Positions 1 to 9,480 are shown, numbered from the stretch's first letter. The stretch is DNA of 64,000 nucleotides from Psychromonas sp. CD1 (GCF_002239585.1 NZ_NDFH01000003.1:496001-560000), one strand, 5' to 3'. Notes: generated from the sequence alone by a model not told the origin. Numbers and translations: made by a program.

Positions 1-105
1 GAGTGTTTTAGTCATTGTAATGGTTAATAAACTATCGACCCCCGGCATAATAACGAGGATGGTTACGGCGCTGATATAGCCAAATAAAAGCTCTGCTGGA
101 AACAT
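1..105 (-). CDS. LysE/RhtB-family amino-acid exporter, N-terminal fragment cut by window edge
   Basis: Reading the minus strand from the ATG at 105 gives 35 codons that stay open to the window edge. The protein begins with a hydrophobic helix followed by the motif MPGVD, a variant of the (T/M)PGPD signature at the end of TM1 in LysE/RhtB exporters. Members are roughly 200-residue inner-membrane proteins that export amino acids or related small molecules. Only the first helix is visible, so the substrate cannot be guessed. The family call rests on this short motif and its position near the N terminus. Confidence 0.6.
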   Translation of the reverse strand, partial: MFPAELLFGYISAVTILVIMPGVDSLLTITMTKTL

Positions 106-334
106 AAATGTACTCTTTTTAAATAATTTTTTAGGTTTGTATTATTATCTTATTCTAATAAGATGAATCGCTATTTTTTAAACATGACCAAATGTGTTGA
201 TCATCAATTAAACACATTGAGTGGTTGTTTTTATGGTTAATATACTTAAACATAAAAATGTGAATAGGGTGGTTTTAAATACTTATTGATAACTTACAAT
301 GCACTTAGCCGAATAAACAATATAGAGAAATAAT

Positions 335-555
335 ATGAGAAAAATCATTCTAACGTCAACTCTCACCTGTCCGGAATGCGGAGGCAAGAAAAAAGAAATT
401 ATGCCGACAAATGCTTGCTTATATTTTTATGAATGTACATATTGTCATAAAACATTTAAACATTTAAACCTTTAACGGGTGATTGTTGTGTGTTTTGTTC
501 TTTTGGTAACGTTAAATGTCCGCCTATACAAGAAAATATAGCGTGTACCCATTAG
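335..555 (+). pseudogene. GDCCVxC-domain small cysteine-rich protein, frameshifted by an 8-bp tandem duplication
   Basis: The ATG at 335 opens a 46-codon frame with CPEC and CTYCH pairs that stops at 473-475. In the frame starting at 475 the sequence continues T-G-D-C-C-V-F-C-S-F-G-N-V-K-C-P-P-I-Q and stops at 553-555. Together these match the whole small GDCCVxC family (about 70 residues, probable metal or thiol chemistry, function poorly known). The break lies at a tandem repeat of CATTTAAA (453-460 and 461-468). Deleting one copy joins the two frames seamlessly as H-K-T-F-K-P-L-T-G-D-C-C. The gene is therefore recently inactivated, or the repeat is a sequencing error. Confidence 0.8.
453..468. 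repeat. 8-bp tandem duplication CATTTAAA x2
   Basis: Two perfect adjacent copies of CATTTAAA lie inside the GDCCVxC gene. Removing one restores the reading frame, so the duplication is the derived state. Confidence 0.9.
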
Positions 556-590
556 TTTTAACCTAATACATTTAAAATAAGGAATTATAT

Positions 591-980
591 ATGCAGCCGG
601 CTCCTATTAAAAAACTAATAACCTTCGATGATTTTGAAAAGTTAGATATTCGTATCGGCACAATAATTTCTGTTTTGGACGTTGCAAAATCAAATAAATT
701 AATGAAACTTATCGTGGATTTTGGCGATCATACTCGTTCCATTCTTTCTGGTATTAAGCAGGAACGGGGGAATCCTCAAGAATTAGAAGGTAAGCAAGCA
801 TTATTTGTCGTCAATATTGCAGAACGTAAAATGGCAGGGGAACTATCACAAGGAATGTTATTTGACATCGGCTATGCAGATAAACAAGGAATGTTATTTG
901 ACATCGGCTATGCAGATAAACAATGTCCTTGTTTAGCGATGCCGGAAGTTCCGGTTGCAAATGGAAGTAGAGCTGGATAG
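591..980 (+). CDS. csaA: CsaA-like tRNA-binding (OB-fold) protein with an internal 12-residue duplication
   Basis: This 129-residue protein has the features of stand-alone tRNA_bind/EMAP-like OB-fold proteins (CsaA and the MetG C-terminal domain): FEKLDIRIGTI near the N terminus, an IAERKMAG segment in the middle, and a closing PEVPVANGSRAG. Such proteins bind structured RNA as dimers; in Bacillus CsaA has chaperone-like activity. The usual length is about 110-117 residues. The excess here is an exact in-frame repeat of GMLFDIGYADKQ encoded by a 36-bp tandem duplication near residues 90-113. This lies in a strand and turn of the OB fold, so folding may be affected. The ATG is preceded by an AAGGA-type ribosome site. 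Confidence 0.8.
   Translation: MQPAPIKKLITFDDFEKLDIRIGTIISVLDVAKSNKLMKLIVDFGDHTRSILSGIKQERGNPQELEGKQALFVVNIAERKMAGELSQGMLFDIGYADKQGMLFDIGYADKQCPCLAMPEVPVANGSRAG
849..920. repeat. 36-bp perfect tandem duplication inside the csaA-like gene
   Basis: The unit at 849-884 is repeated exactly at 885-920, and the next three bases continue the match. It keeps the frame and duplicates 12 residues. Deleting one copy gives a family-length protein. Confidence 0.95.
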
Positions 981-1418
981 TAGTAGAGATTTGATTTTAT
1001 ATTTAAGATAGTTAACCTTATTTTTCAGAGCATATCAATATCTGGCGATAACTGTAACAAGAATGGTTACAGCTTGTTTTAACTTCATCTTTAAATCCTA
1101 AATGTATAAAACACCTAAAGGATAATAGTATATTATACATTTTATGTTAAATACAATTATGTTCAATAGCAGGTAAAAAAACAGTAATAACTTCTTTTTA
1201 TTATCTTTACATTCAAGCTATTTAACATAATATGCATTATGCGCAGTATGTGGTTTTGATAAATAGTTGGTTTATCTTTCAATTGCTTATAGATTTATAT
1301 CTGGAACTCATCTTTAAGCCGTTACAGAATACAATTAACTAGCCAAAAGTGAAATACATTTAATAAAAGGAATAAAAAACACCCTATCATTTTACCTGCG
1401 TTTATATACAGTTATTTT
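981..1418. other. Intergenic stretch with no recognisable gene
   Basis: Very AT-rich, with short frames only. There is a small inverted sequence around 1048-1068 (TGTAACA / TGGTTACA) but no T-tract, so I do not call a terminator. I see no coding similarity. It is probably decayed DNA beside the IS remnants. Confidence 0.5.
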
Positions 1419-2097
1419 GAGATCGTCGCAAAAATGTGACTTTTTCTTAGATTAATAATTAGTATTCATACTTTTAAATATTTTATCTATGACACTTAAA
1501 ATATCACGAATACATTGAATTGAGGTATTTAACCGCTAATACTTCGACCATGCACAGCATGTACCCGCCAAACCAAAGGTGAATATTAAGAGTATCTAGC
1601 GCAGCTGCATTCGCACCACTTTTATCAATGACAACTTTACGGGGTAAGCCACTGCTCTTTATCGCTTTATCAAAGAATGCCCGTGCATCCTGCTCATTAC
1701 GGTTTTCACTTAAATAGAAATCAATAATGGCGCCATATTTATCGACAGCTCTATAGTAATAGACCCACTTACCTTTCACCTTTATGTAAGTTTCATCCAT
1801 TCGCCATGAGTCAGCTACTTTACGTTTGCTTTTTCTGAAACTGGCTTCGAGTAATGGAGCATATTTGGTCACCCAACGGTTTAACGTTGAGTGACCAAAA
1901 TGAATATTACGCTCAGCGAATATCTCTTCTATGTCACGATAGCTAAGTTTGTAAGCAAGATAATAACGCAGTGCCATTATGATGATATCTGGTGGGTAAT
2001 GTCGTCCTGAAAAGTTGATTGCCATGTTATTGATACTCCGAAAATATCGAAATAGTATTAACACTTTGATTTACGGAGTCAACTTTGCGACAGAACC
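1419..2097 (-). mobile_element. IS6-family insertion sequence remnant
   Basis: The right terminal inverted repeat is clear. On the minus strand from 2097 it reads GGTTCTGTCGCAAAGTTGAC, the classic IS6/IS26-type end. A degenerate left end with the shared core GTCGCAAA lies at about 1419-1440 in the correct opposite orientation. The span is about 680 bp against roughly 800 bp for intact members, and the transposase lacks its C terminus, so an internal deletion has occurred. The right end abuts an IS3-family fragment exactly at 2098, indicating insertion into it. Confidence 0.75.
1504..2025 (-). pseudogene. IS6-family DDE transposase, C-terminally truncated
   Basis: I chose the ATG at 2025 (start MAINFSGRHYPPD), which aligns with family starts such as IS26. 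The protein has the N-terminal helix-turn-helix region (LSYRDIEEIFAER), the first catalytic Asp in WRMDETYIKVKGKW, and the second in KVVIDKSGANAAAL. The frame then ends at VKYLNSMYS, just where the segment carrying the catalytic Glu (normally V-E-Q-D-H-R) should begin. About 60 residues are missing. Loss of the Glu makes the enzyme inactive. Confidence 0.85.
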
Positions 2098-2391
2098 CTC
2101 AATATACGAGTGGGCAATTTAGCCGTTTACTGAACAAATATAAAATAATAGCTTCAATGAGTAGTGTTGGTGCTTGTTTAGATAATGCCGTTGTAGAACG
2201 ATTTTTTGGCAGTTTAAAGAATGAATGGTTATTAAATATTGTTCACTTAACACGTGAAACAATGAAGATGGATGTTGAGGAATATATCCGTTATTACAAC
2301 CATGAACGACTTCATACAACACTGGGAAATTTAACGCCGATTAGCTATGAAAATTTACAAAGTCAGGTGTCCGGTTGGACTTGACCAAAAT
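2098..2391 (+). mobile_element. 3' end of an IS3-family element (OrfB C-terminal fragment)
   Basis: The frame to the stop at 2382-2384 encodes Q-Y-T-S-G-Q-F, then DNAVVERFFGSLKNEW (the catalytic-Glu region of the IS3 integrase core) and YYNHERLHTTLGNLTP, which is typical of the OrfB C terminus. The upstream part, with the two catalytic Asp residues and OrfA, is absent because the IS6 remnant begins at 2097. The last bases, TGTCCGGTTGGACTTGACCA ending at 2391, resemble an IS3-group right terminal repeat. The fragment is inactive. Confidence 0.8.
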
Positions 2392-2810
2392 ACTCTCTCG
2401 CTTATCACAGCACTCTGTCATTGTGATCTTTTAAAATTAAATATCAATGCTTTTTTATATTACGAAGTATTATCAAAGATCATGGGTATATCAGTCAATA
2501 TGTTTTAGAAGTAGGGAGCAAAGGCTTTGATAGATTGAAATTCATTAATGATATTTTTCTGAATATAGTTAAAATCAATCACTTAGAGTCTGCCTTTGTG
2601 AAGGGGGAAAAGTGTTAGATTTGGCTGTGGAACGGGTTCACTGATGAATGATATAGCAAAAACCATGTGAAAGTGGTCATCTTTTAGCGGTTGATGCAAG
2701 ATATAAGGTGGAGCAAGAAGGGATAATTAATTTGTAATTCGATGAGTAAAAGACTTACTTGGTGTAATGTTAAAAAGAGGCTTATTGTAAAAAAAAGCTA
2801 TCGGTGAAAC
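2392..2810. other. Decayed intergenic DNA between IS3 end and peptide transporter
   Basis: There is no intact gene. One frame stays open from about 2457 to 2615 (about 53 codons, containing DHGYISQYVLEVGSKGFD) and ends in TAG, without a start codon or ribosome site. I do not recognise it. It may be the relic of a gene broken by the IS elements. Confidence 0.4.
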
Positions 2811-2858
2811 AACTAACCCCTTATTGAGTGGTGAAGATATCTCAATAAGGGGTTAGTT
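2811..2858 (-). terminator. Strong hairpin downstream of the peptide transporter
   Basis: An 18-bp perfect stem (AACTAACCCCTTATTGAG and its complement) encloses a 12-nt loop and starts 20 bp after the transporter stop codon. The T-tract on the minus strand is poor, so the terminator call rests on stem strength and position. Confidence 0.65.
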
Positions 2859-2877
2859 ACTTAGATTTTAGATTGAG

Positions 2878-4296
2878 TTAAACAAGTTGATGTTTATTTT
2901 CGGTTGCTACTTCATCATTATCCGTCTGATTTTCAGGATGGATATGAGAGCAACTTCCATCTTCACTTTGATGCATCCAACGAATTAGAGTATTAGAGAA
3001 AGCAAGTAAGACGACACCCGCAATAATAGAAGAGATGGCAATGCCAGCAAAAATATCAAGAGCGCCTAATGTTTCTACATGAGCGCCAACCACTCCGGCA
3101 ATATAGTTTGATAGAGCATTAAAGGCAAACCAACTACCCATCATTAAGGATGCTAAACGGAGTGGAGCAAGTTTGGTTATCATTGCCATTCCGATAGGAG
3201 ATAAGCAAAGTTCTCCGAGCGTATGGAAAAAGTAAGCTCCCACAAGCCACATCATGGATGTTTTTACGGTAAGATCTCCGCCTTGTTCCATTACGGCTCC
3301 AATCATACAAAGAAAGCCAAGAGCAAGAAAGAAAAGAGCTAATGCAAACTTAACGGGTGTATTCGGTTCTTTAGGTCCCATTTTTCCCCATATGATAGCG
3401 AGAATAGGAGCTAAAATAATAATAAAGAAAGGATTAAGTGATTGAAACCATGAAGATGGGACTTCAAAGTTTGCGATGACTCTATCTGTATAGTCATGAG
3501 AATATAAATTCATTAAACCACCGGCTTGCTCAAAACCCGCCCAGAATACGACTACGAATAAGCCCATGATCATGATAACTTTTAAACGATCAATTTCAAT
3601 TTTAGTTAAAGGCTCTTTTTTAGATTTATTATTCTCTAATGCCAATTTAGCCCCTGGTATTTTACCAATATCTCCAAGATAGCGTTGTGCAAAGAGCATC
3701 TGAATAACTAAACTGATTAGCATACCAATACCGGCGGCGAAAAATCCTGATTTCCAACCCATGATGCCTGTGACAACACCGACAACAATCCCAGCAAGAA
3801 GAGAGCCAACGTTTATACCCATATAAAAAATAGTAAATGCACCATCTCGACGCTTATCGTTAGCTGGGTAAAGATCGCCTAGCATGCTGGAAACATTAGG
3901 TTTAAAAAGACCATTACCAACGATGATAAAAGCCAGGCCCAAATAAAAGCTATGCAGGGGAAGAATAGGTAGAAAACCATCGGGTAAAGCAAGTACAAAT
4001 TGACCCATTGCCATTAACGAGCCACCTAGAATCAGGGAGCGACGTTTGCTAATGTAATTGTCAGATAACCATCCACCGATAAGGGGGGTAAAATAAACGA
4101 GACCCGTATAAATACCATAAAGATTAAGTGCTTCTGCCGTCGTCCAACCCATACCTCCGTTGACTGTTTTATCGGTAAGGTAGATAACTAAAATTGCGCG
4201 CATTGCGTAATAAGAAAATCGTTCCCATAGTTCTGTACTAAAAAGTAAGAAAAGTCCTTTTGGGTGACCTAAAAGTGTATCTTTATCATTTAACAT
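2878..4296 (-). CDS. POT/PTR2-family proton-dependent oligopeptide transporter
   Basis: A 472-residue inner-membrane protein of about 14 hydrophobic helices. It carries the POT signature E22-x-x-E-R26-F-x-Y-Y in TM1 and the PTR2 motif FYMGINVGSLLAG near residue 155. These transporters take up di- and tripeptides with protons (DtpA/B/C/D of E. coli). Nothing in the sequence fixes which Dtp type this is. An AAGAGA ribosome site precedes the ATG. It is transcribed alone and diverges from brnQ across a 424-bp gap, so the pair sits between two nutrient-uptake promoters. Length is normal and no defect is visible. Confidence 0.9.
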   Translation of the reverse strand: MLNDKDTLLGHPKGLFLLFSTELWERFSYYAMRAILVIYLTDKTVNGGMGWTTAEALNLYGIYTGLVYFTPLIGGWLSDNYISKRRSLILGGSLMAMGQFVLALPDGFLPILPLHSFYLGLAFIIVGNGLFKPNVSSMLGDLYPANDKRRDGAFTIFYMGINVGSLLAGIVVGVVTGIMGWKSGFFAAGIGMLISLVIQMLFAQRYLGDIGKIPGAKLALENNKSKKEPLTKIEIDRLKVIMIMGLFVVVFWAGFEQAGGLMNLYSHDYTDRVIANFEVPSSWFQSLNPFFIIILAPILAIIWGKMGPKEPNTPVKFALALFFLALGFLCMIGAVMEQGGDLTVKTSMMWLVGAYFFHTLGELCLSPIGMAMITKLAPLRLASLMMGSWFAFNALSNYIAGVVGAHVETLGALDIFAGIAISSIIAGVVLLAFSNTLIRWMHQSEDGSCSHIHPENQTDNDEVATENKHQLV

Positions 4297-4720
4297 ATAT
4301 ATCTCTTTTGTTGCACATTAGTATTATTTAATGTGGAGATTTTCTAAACATATCTCTTTCATGGATAAGTACAATTAACGATTAAAGTGTTGCTATATTT
4401 TTATTGGTTTTAAAGCGTGCTTTCGTAATATGTAATATATCTAAAGTATCAGTTATGTTTTTTGTACTTTTTATTTTTAATAAACATTTGTATTTAGCAC
4501 GACTAGATAAAGATAACGCTTACGAAATAAATAAGGTATTATAATTTCAATCAAAGTAAGTTATATAATAATCTTATTATGATTATTTTATATTAACTTA
4601 TCTTTTGGTCAAGATTATATATTCCTATAGGCTGTTACTCTATTTATTTTAGATAATGTGACGAGTTATTAAAGGGAAATAACTAAATGACACATAAACA
4701 ACAAAAAGGAATAGGATAAT
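4297..4720. promoter_or_regulatory. Divergent intergenic region between peptide transporter and brnQ
   Basis: This 424-bp AT-rich region must hold promoters for both flanking transporters. Several TATAAT-like stretches are present, but I cannot choose one. No coding frame, hairpin or known operator could be supported. Confidence 0.45.
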
Positions 4721-6025
4721 ATGAATCAAAAATTATCAACATTCGATATTATCGGATTAGGTTTTATGAGTTTTGCTTTTTTTTTAGGTGCGGGAAACCT
4801 TATTTTCCCACCACTTGCTGGCTCTCTTGCAGGTGAAAACACTTTACTTGCTATATTAGGATTTTTAGTTACGGCAGTCGGTTTACCGTTACTAACTCTT
4901 ATCGCTGTAGCTAAAGCCGGTGGTGGGCTAACAGTCATGGCAAAATACTTACCGGGAAAAATAGCGACATTATTTGCTCTCATTATTTTTGTTATTATTG
5001 GTCCAAGCTTTGCAACACCTAGAACTGCACTGGTTGCTTTTGAAATTGGGATCCGTCCTTTTATAATGAATGAAACTTCAATGCATTTAGCTATCTTTTC
5101 AGTTTTATTTTTTACTATTGTTGCTGGACTCTCTATCTCAACGGGGAAATTATTAGATATGATTGGTAAAGTGATAACACCTTTGCTTATTGTATTATTA
5201 ATTATTTTAGCTACGGCGGTTGTTCTTCATCCACTTGCAGATATAGGTGCCGCATCTGCAGGTTATGTCGATACTCCTTTTATAACCGGTATTCTTGAAG
5301 GCTATAATACAATGGATACGTTAGGTGCACTTGTTTTTGGAATGCTCATCATCAATGTCATCAAATCGAAAGGGATAACATCGCGCGCAGTTCAATATAA
5401 ATACCTTATCATTTCAGGATTGATGACGGCAGTAGGTTTAACTTTTGTTTATGCTTCACTTTTCTATCTTGGAGCGACTAGCCATAGTGTCGCGATAAAT
5501 ATTAACAATGGAGGTGAAATAATATCTCTTTATGTGCAAGCTCTTTTTGGTATCTCTGGTCAATATTTACTTTCGTTAGTTGTTGGCTTAGCTTGTTTAA
5601 CGACAGCGGTAGGTTTAGTGAGTGCACTGTCAGATTTTTTGGTCGAGTTAAAACCTAACTGGAATAGAAAATTTTTAGTAATACTAAATTGTATCTTGTG
5701 TGCTTTTGTTACAAACGTTGGACTCAGCCAATTGATTCAACTCTCTATTCCCGTTTTATATACTGTTTATCCGGTGGCAATAGCATTAGTTGCTTTAACT
5801 TATGCTAAAGATAAATTAGCGAATAAACCGCTATCTTACTCTTTTGTATTAGGTACTTCTCTTGTATTTGGTCTATTAGATGGAATTAAAGTAACTGGAA
5901 TAAACATCGATATTTTATCATTCATACCTTTATTTGATGAAAATATGGAATGGTTCTTACCCTCAATATTAGCCTTGCTAATTTCTATTTTTATGTTTAA
6001 AAATAAAACAAAAAATTCTTCTTAA
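4721..6025 (+). CDS. brnQ: Branched-chain amino acid : cation symporter BrnQ
   Basis: A 434-residue membrane protein with about 12 helices, matching LIVCS-family BrnQ. It begins with an FMSFAFFLGAGNLIFPP segment typical of TM1 and has FATPRTALVAFEIG shortly afterwards. The protein imports leucine, isoleucine and valine with Na+ or H+. An AGGATAAT ribosome site precedes the ATG. A hairpin terminator follows at 6045, so the gene is probably monocistronic. Length is normal for the family (about 430-440). Confidence 0.93.
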   Translation: MNQKLSTFDIIGLGFMSFAFFLGAGNLIFPPLAGSLAGENTLLAILGFLVTAVGLPLLTLIAVAKAGGGLTVMAKYLPGKIATLFALIIFVIIGPSFATPRTALVAFEIGIRPFIMNETSMHLAIFSVLFFTIVAGLSISTGKLLDMIGKVITPLLIVLLIILATAVVLHPLADIGAASAGYVDTPFITGILEGYNTMDTLGALVFGMLIINVIKSKGITSRAVQYKYLIISGLMTAVGLTFVYASLFYLGATSHSVAININNGGEIISLYVQALFGISGQYLLSLVVGLACLTTAVGLVSALSDFLVELKPNWNRKFLVILNCILCAFVTNVGLSQLIQLSIPVLYTVYPVAIALVALTYAKDKLANKPLSYSFVLGTSLVFGLLDGIKVTGINIDILSFIPLFDENMEWFLPSILALLISIFMFKNKTKNSS

Positions 6026-6044
6026 ACAAGTGCTATATATGCCA

Positions 6045-6077
6045 GATAAAGTCTGCGATTGCAGACTTTATCTTTTA
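6045..6077 (+). terminator. Rho-independent terminator of brnQ
   Basis: A perfect 12-bp stem GATAAAGTCTGC / GCAGACTTTATC with a 4-nt loop, followed by TTTTAT, 20 nt after the brnQ stop. Confidence 0.9.
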
Positions 6078-6162
6078 TATTGCCATGATAAGCCATCTAT
6101 TATCTGTTATTATTCGCGCTGAACTTTGTAGTATATTTGAAAATAACCTATAGGATGTTTTT

Positions 6163-7272
6163 ATGCGTTTTACCGACCAAGTTTTAGCTGTTAATAATGA
6201 TCTGCCCATTCGTACAGAACAGCCCGTTCATAATGGGAAAGTACGGTCCGTATACTGGTTAACCCCTTCCGATAGCAAACGCCTCATTAAAGAAAAAAAT
6301 TATGATGTTGCCAGCGATGCTCCTTTAGCAATAATGGTTATCAGTGACCGCATTTCTGCTTTTGATTGTATTTGGCATGCTGAAGACGGCCTGCAAGGCG
6401 TCCCAGGTAAAGGGGCCGCTTTAAATGCTATCTCAAGTCATTGGTTTAATTTATTCAAAGAAAAAGGATTAGCAGATAGTCATATTCTTGATATTCCCCA
6501 TCCATTAGTTTGGATTGTTCAAAAAGCAAAACCCATTATGATTGAAGCAATTGCAAGACAATATATAACGGGATCAATGTGGAGAGCTTATTCTAAAGGG
6601 GAGCGTGATTTTTGTGGTATAAAAATCAAAGAAGACTTACAAAAAAACCAAAAGCTGGATTCATTATTGATAACACCTTCAACAAAAGGTATTTTAAAAG
6701 GTATACCTGACGTCCCTGCTAGCGATGATGTTAATATTACAAGAAAAAACATTGAAGATAATTTTGCTGCATTTAATTTTTCAAAAATTGAACATATTGC
6801 GTATTATGAAAAACTTCTAAATGATGGTTTTAATGTAATTAGTACAGCGCTTGCAGAAATAAAACAAATATTTGTAGATACCAAATTTGAATTTGGTTAT
6901 GTAACGGATAAAGCGGGTAATGAAAAAATCATTTATATGGATGAAGTGGGCACACCCGATTCATCTAGAATATGGGATCAAGATGCATTTGGAAAAGGCA
7001 ATATTGTTGAGAATTCAAAAGAAGATTTTCGACAATTTTTGTTAAATCATTTTTCTGATGCCGATGTTTTATTAAATAAAGAGCGTATGGTAGAACGTTT
7101 GGCTCTTGCTAAAAATAATGCACTACCTGTTTCTGCTTTATTAAAAATATCTGAAACCTATTGTCTCATTGCAGAAAAAATAATTGGCAAAAAAATAATT
7201 ATATCTAAAAACCCCAAAGCTGAAATCATTGCTATTTTAAAAGAGAAATATCAACTAATCGATGATGTGTAA
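6163..7272 (+). CDS. purC: Phosphoribosylaminoimidazole-succinocarboxamide synthase (SAICAR synthetase)
   Basis: This 369-residue enzyme of purine synthesis joins CAIR and aspartate using ATP in the cytoplasm. Visible features are the nucleotide-binding N terminus (KVRSVYWL), [10 protein letters not shown], and [15 protein letters not shown] near residues 263-277, the SAICAR synthetase signature. The length matches the long PurC form of Vibrio and Shewanella rather than the 237-residue E. coli form. The ATG has AGGATG 6 nt upstream. It is transcribed alone, between brnQ and the convergent bamC, and shares a terminator with bamC. Confidence 0.93.
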   Translation: MRFTDQVLAVNNDLPIRTEQPVHNGKVRSVYWLTPSDSKRLIKEKNYDVASDAPLAIMVISDRISAFDCIWHAEDGLQGVPGKGAALNAISSHWFNLFKEKGLADSHILDIPHPLVWIVQKAKPIMIEAIARQYITGSMWRAYSKGERDFCGIKIKEDLQKNQKLDSLLITPSTKGILKGIPDVPASDDVNITRKNIEDNFAAFNFSKIEHIAYYEKLLNDGFNVISTALAEIKQIFVDTKFEFGYVTDKAGNEKIIYMDEVGTPDSSRIWDQDAFGKGNIVENSKEDFRQFLLNHFSDADVLLNKERMVERLALAKNNALPVSALLKISETYCLIAEKIIGKKIIISKNPKAEIIAILKEKYQLIDDV

Positions 7273-7285
7273 GCCTTTATAAGTT

Positions 7286-7329
7286 AACAACAAAAAGCCA
7301 ACAAAACTTATTGTTGGCTTTTTGTTGTT
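7286..7329. terminator. Bidirectional terminator between purC and bamC
   Basis: A long stem (AACAACAAAAAGCCAACA / TGTTGGCTTTTTGTTGTT) with a short loop and A/T-rich flanks on both sides lies between two convergent genes. Its edge overlaps the bamC stop codon. Confidence 0.9.
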
Positions 7330-8452
7330 ATAAATGGTTACTCTGTACTTCCTTTAACAATAAGACTTGTCGAACTTTATCTGTGATACTTAAATAAATT
7401 TCAGAAACTAATGCATCGCTTAATGGTGCTTTATCTGCATCTAACCAAATGATTGCACTGCTACTCTTAGTCAACTCCCCTAATTGAATAAAATATTGTG
7501 CACTGTCTAACTTAAATGGTTGTAAGTTATTTGTTTTCCAATAATCATTACTCGGCGCACTATATGATAACAACATACTTCCCAACTCTTTGTCTTCATT
7601 TATGATTTCAAAGTTAAGTAATTTGAATAAAGAAGGAAGCTCTTGCCATGTTTTTGTAAAACTCTCATCAATTAACCAAGCCATTTGATGATTCTCATCA
7701 AATCCAAGTTTAATTGGTAAAGGTTGAGATTCCAGACTAATAGATGTCTTTTTTTCTTTTTCTTGATAAGCAAATAACAAAAGATCGTTAATGAAGCTTG
7801 TCTCTATGTTTTGTTTGTTTTTATTGGTTAATTTAAACGGCAAAAGTGTACCGTCATTTGTTTCTGAATGTTTGAGTAATCGCACACTTAAACTGACTTG
7901 ATGTTGGTCTTGAAGAGTACTTACTTTTATCTCTAACGATGACTTCTTCATAATTACATTTTCATTCAAAAAGTTACCAAAAATAATTTCTTCCGTTACT
8001 TCTGCAAGTTCTACAAGTCCCCTTTGAGTTGCATTAACTCTAAATTGTGCATTTTTAGATGCTAAATAGTCCGAGACTAACGTCCTTATTTTTAAATTTA
8101 AATCGTTTTCTTGCAGAAAAGTATTAAAAATAATCGTTGTGCCTGATATATTACCTTTATCTTCTCTCACACCATCAATGATTTTTATTAATTGAGTAGG
8201 AGGACGGATATCAACATTTTTAGCTTTAAGCCCAATTTCTTTTTGGGTTTGATTGAGCAAAGGAATATCAAATGCATCCCTACTTTCTTCGCGACTATAG
8301 CCATTGGAAACATATTCAGGATTAAGTGTTGATTGTTGATAATCAAAAGGACCATTCGCTTGCATCCTAGTATCAAATCGAGCGCAACCCGTTAAAGAGA
8401 TAACGATTGCGATGCATAATGATATTTCTTTTCTTTTAAATTGTTGGCTCAT
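7328..8452 (-). CDS. bamC: Outer-membrane assembly lipoprotein BamC (NlpB)
   Basis: A 374-residue protein with a lipoprotein signal (basic N terminus, hydrophobic stretch, lipobox LTGC at residues 20-23). It has the gene context of bamC, directly downstream of dapA with a 4-bp ATGA overlap as in E. coli and Vibrio. BamC is the outer-membrane lipoprotein of the BAM complex that folds beta-barrel proteins; its two C-terminal helix-grip domains bind BamD. It diverges more than its neighbours, as is usual for BamC. Length is slightly above that of E. coli BamC (344). Confidence 0.88.
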   Translation of the reverse strand: MSQQFKRKEISLCIAIVISLTGCARFDTRMQANGPFDYQQSTLNPEYVSNGYSREESRDAFDIPLLNQTQKEIGLKAKNVDIRPPTQLIKIIDGVREDKGNISGTTIIFNTFLQENDLNLKIRTLVSDYLASKNAQFRVNATQRGLVELAEVTEEIIFGNFLNENVIMKKSSLEIKVSTLQDQHQVSLSVRLLKHSETNDGTLLPFKLTNKNKQNIETSFINDLLLFAYQEKEKKTSISLESQPLPIKLGFDENHQMAWLIDESFTKTWQELPSLFKLLNFEIINEDKELGSMLLSYSAPSNDYWKTNNLQPFKLDSAQYFIQLGELTKSSSAIIWLDADKAPLSDALVSEIYLSITDKVRQVLLLKEVQSNHL

Positions 8453-9330
8453 GAAATTAATTTAGCTTCCGTTAAAGCATTTGCTAATATTACTCGATAT
8501 TGAGGATCGAGTATCGTTAAAGGTAATCGACAGTCAGCAGTTGAAATTAGACCGAGTTGCGCACACGCCCATTTCACAGGTATCGGATTAGCTTCTAGAA
8601 AGAGCGTTTTATATAGAGGAGATAATTGTGCATTTATTTTCTCAGCGCTTTGCTTGTCACCTGAAAGTGCCGCTTTACACATTTCGTTCATTAATACAGG
8701 CGCAATATTAGAACTTACAGAAATAACGCCATCTCCTCCTTTTAGAAGAAATTCACAACATGTTAAGTCATCACCACTATAGAGAAGGAAGTTTGCAGGA
8801 ACTAATTTTTTTATTTCTAGAAATCGGGAGATATCACCGGTAGCTTCTTTAATTCCAATAATATTGTCTAGTTTGGCAAGTCTTGCAATGGTCTCAGGAA
8901 GTAAATCAACCCCTGTTCGTGCGGGTACATTATATAATATCTGAGGTAATTTAGACGCTTGTGCAATTTGTTTAAAATGTTGATAAAGCCCTTCTTGCGT
9001 AGGTTTATTATAATACGGTGTTACATTTAACCCCGCCACAATACCACTATTTTCTAAGCGTTTACTCAATGACACGGCAACAGCTGTCGAATTTGCACCA
9101 TTTCCGGCAATAATATCAATACGCCCGGCTGCATATTCAAGTGTTTTTAATACAACCTCCACATGCTCATCGGTCGTTAATGTTGCAGACTCCCCCGTCG
9201 TACCCATGGAAACAATTGCATCTGTACCTGATTCAATATGAAATTCGACAAGTTTTTTTATAGTAATGAAATCTATTTCACCATTTTCATTCATTGGTGT
9301 CACAAGTGCGACAATACAGCCTGTTAACAT
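8449..9330 (-). CDS. dapA: 4-hydroxy-tetrahydrodipicolinate synthase
   Basis: A 293-residue TIM-barrel aldolase. GTTGESATL near residues 43-51 is the pyruvate and allosteric loop, YNVPARTGVDL holds the catalytic Tyr, and GIKEATGD holds the Schiff-base Lys. It condenses pyruvate with aspartate semialdehyde, the first committed step of lysine and meso-DAP synthesis. It is translationally coupled to bamC. The ATG has AGGAGA upstream. No defect is seen. Confidence 0.95.
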   Translation of the reverse strand: MLTGCIVALVTPMNENGEIDFITIKKLVEFHIESGTDAIVSMGTTGESATLTTDEHVEVVLKTLEYAAGRIDIIAGNGANSTAVAVSLSKRLENSGIVAGLNVTPYYNKPTQEGLYQHFKQIAQASKLPQILYNVPARTGVDLLPETIARLAKLDNIIGIKEATGDISRFLEIKKLVPANFLLYSGDDLTCCEFLLKGGDGVISVSSNIAPVLMNEMCKAALSGDKQSAEKINAQLSPLYKTLFLEANPIPVKWACAQLGLISTADCRLPLTILDPQYRVILANALTEAKLIS

Positions 9331-9480
9331 ATTTATCTCCTCTTTAATATCCTTTCAATACTACTTTTGCCACGCGTGAAAGACAAGGGTTAATATAAAT
9401 AGAATTTGCGATAACAGGTAGGTATAAAAAACAGATAAAAAGATAATATATTAGCCAATATTTATCTTGTATTTTTTCGG

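Noticed and set aside
1048-1068. Terminator hairpin in the 981-1418 gap
   Set aside because: The inverted sequence is short and there is no T-tract or adjacent gene end.
2119-2322. 67-codon minus-strand frame
   Set aside because: It lies wholly antisense to the IS3 OrfB fragment and has no ribosome site.
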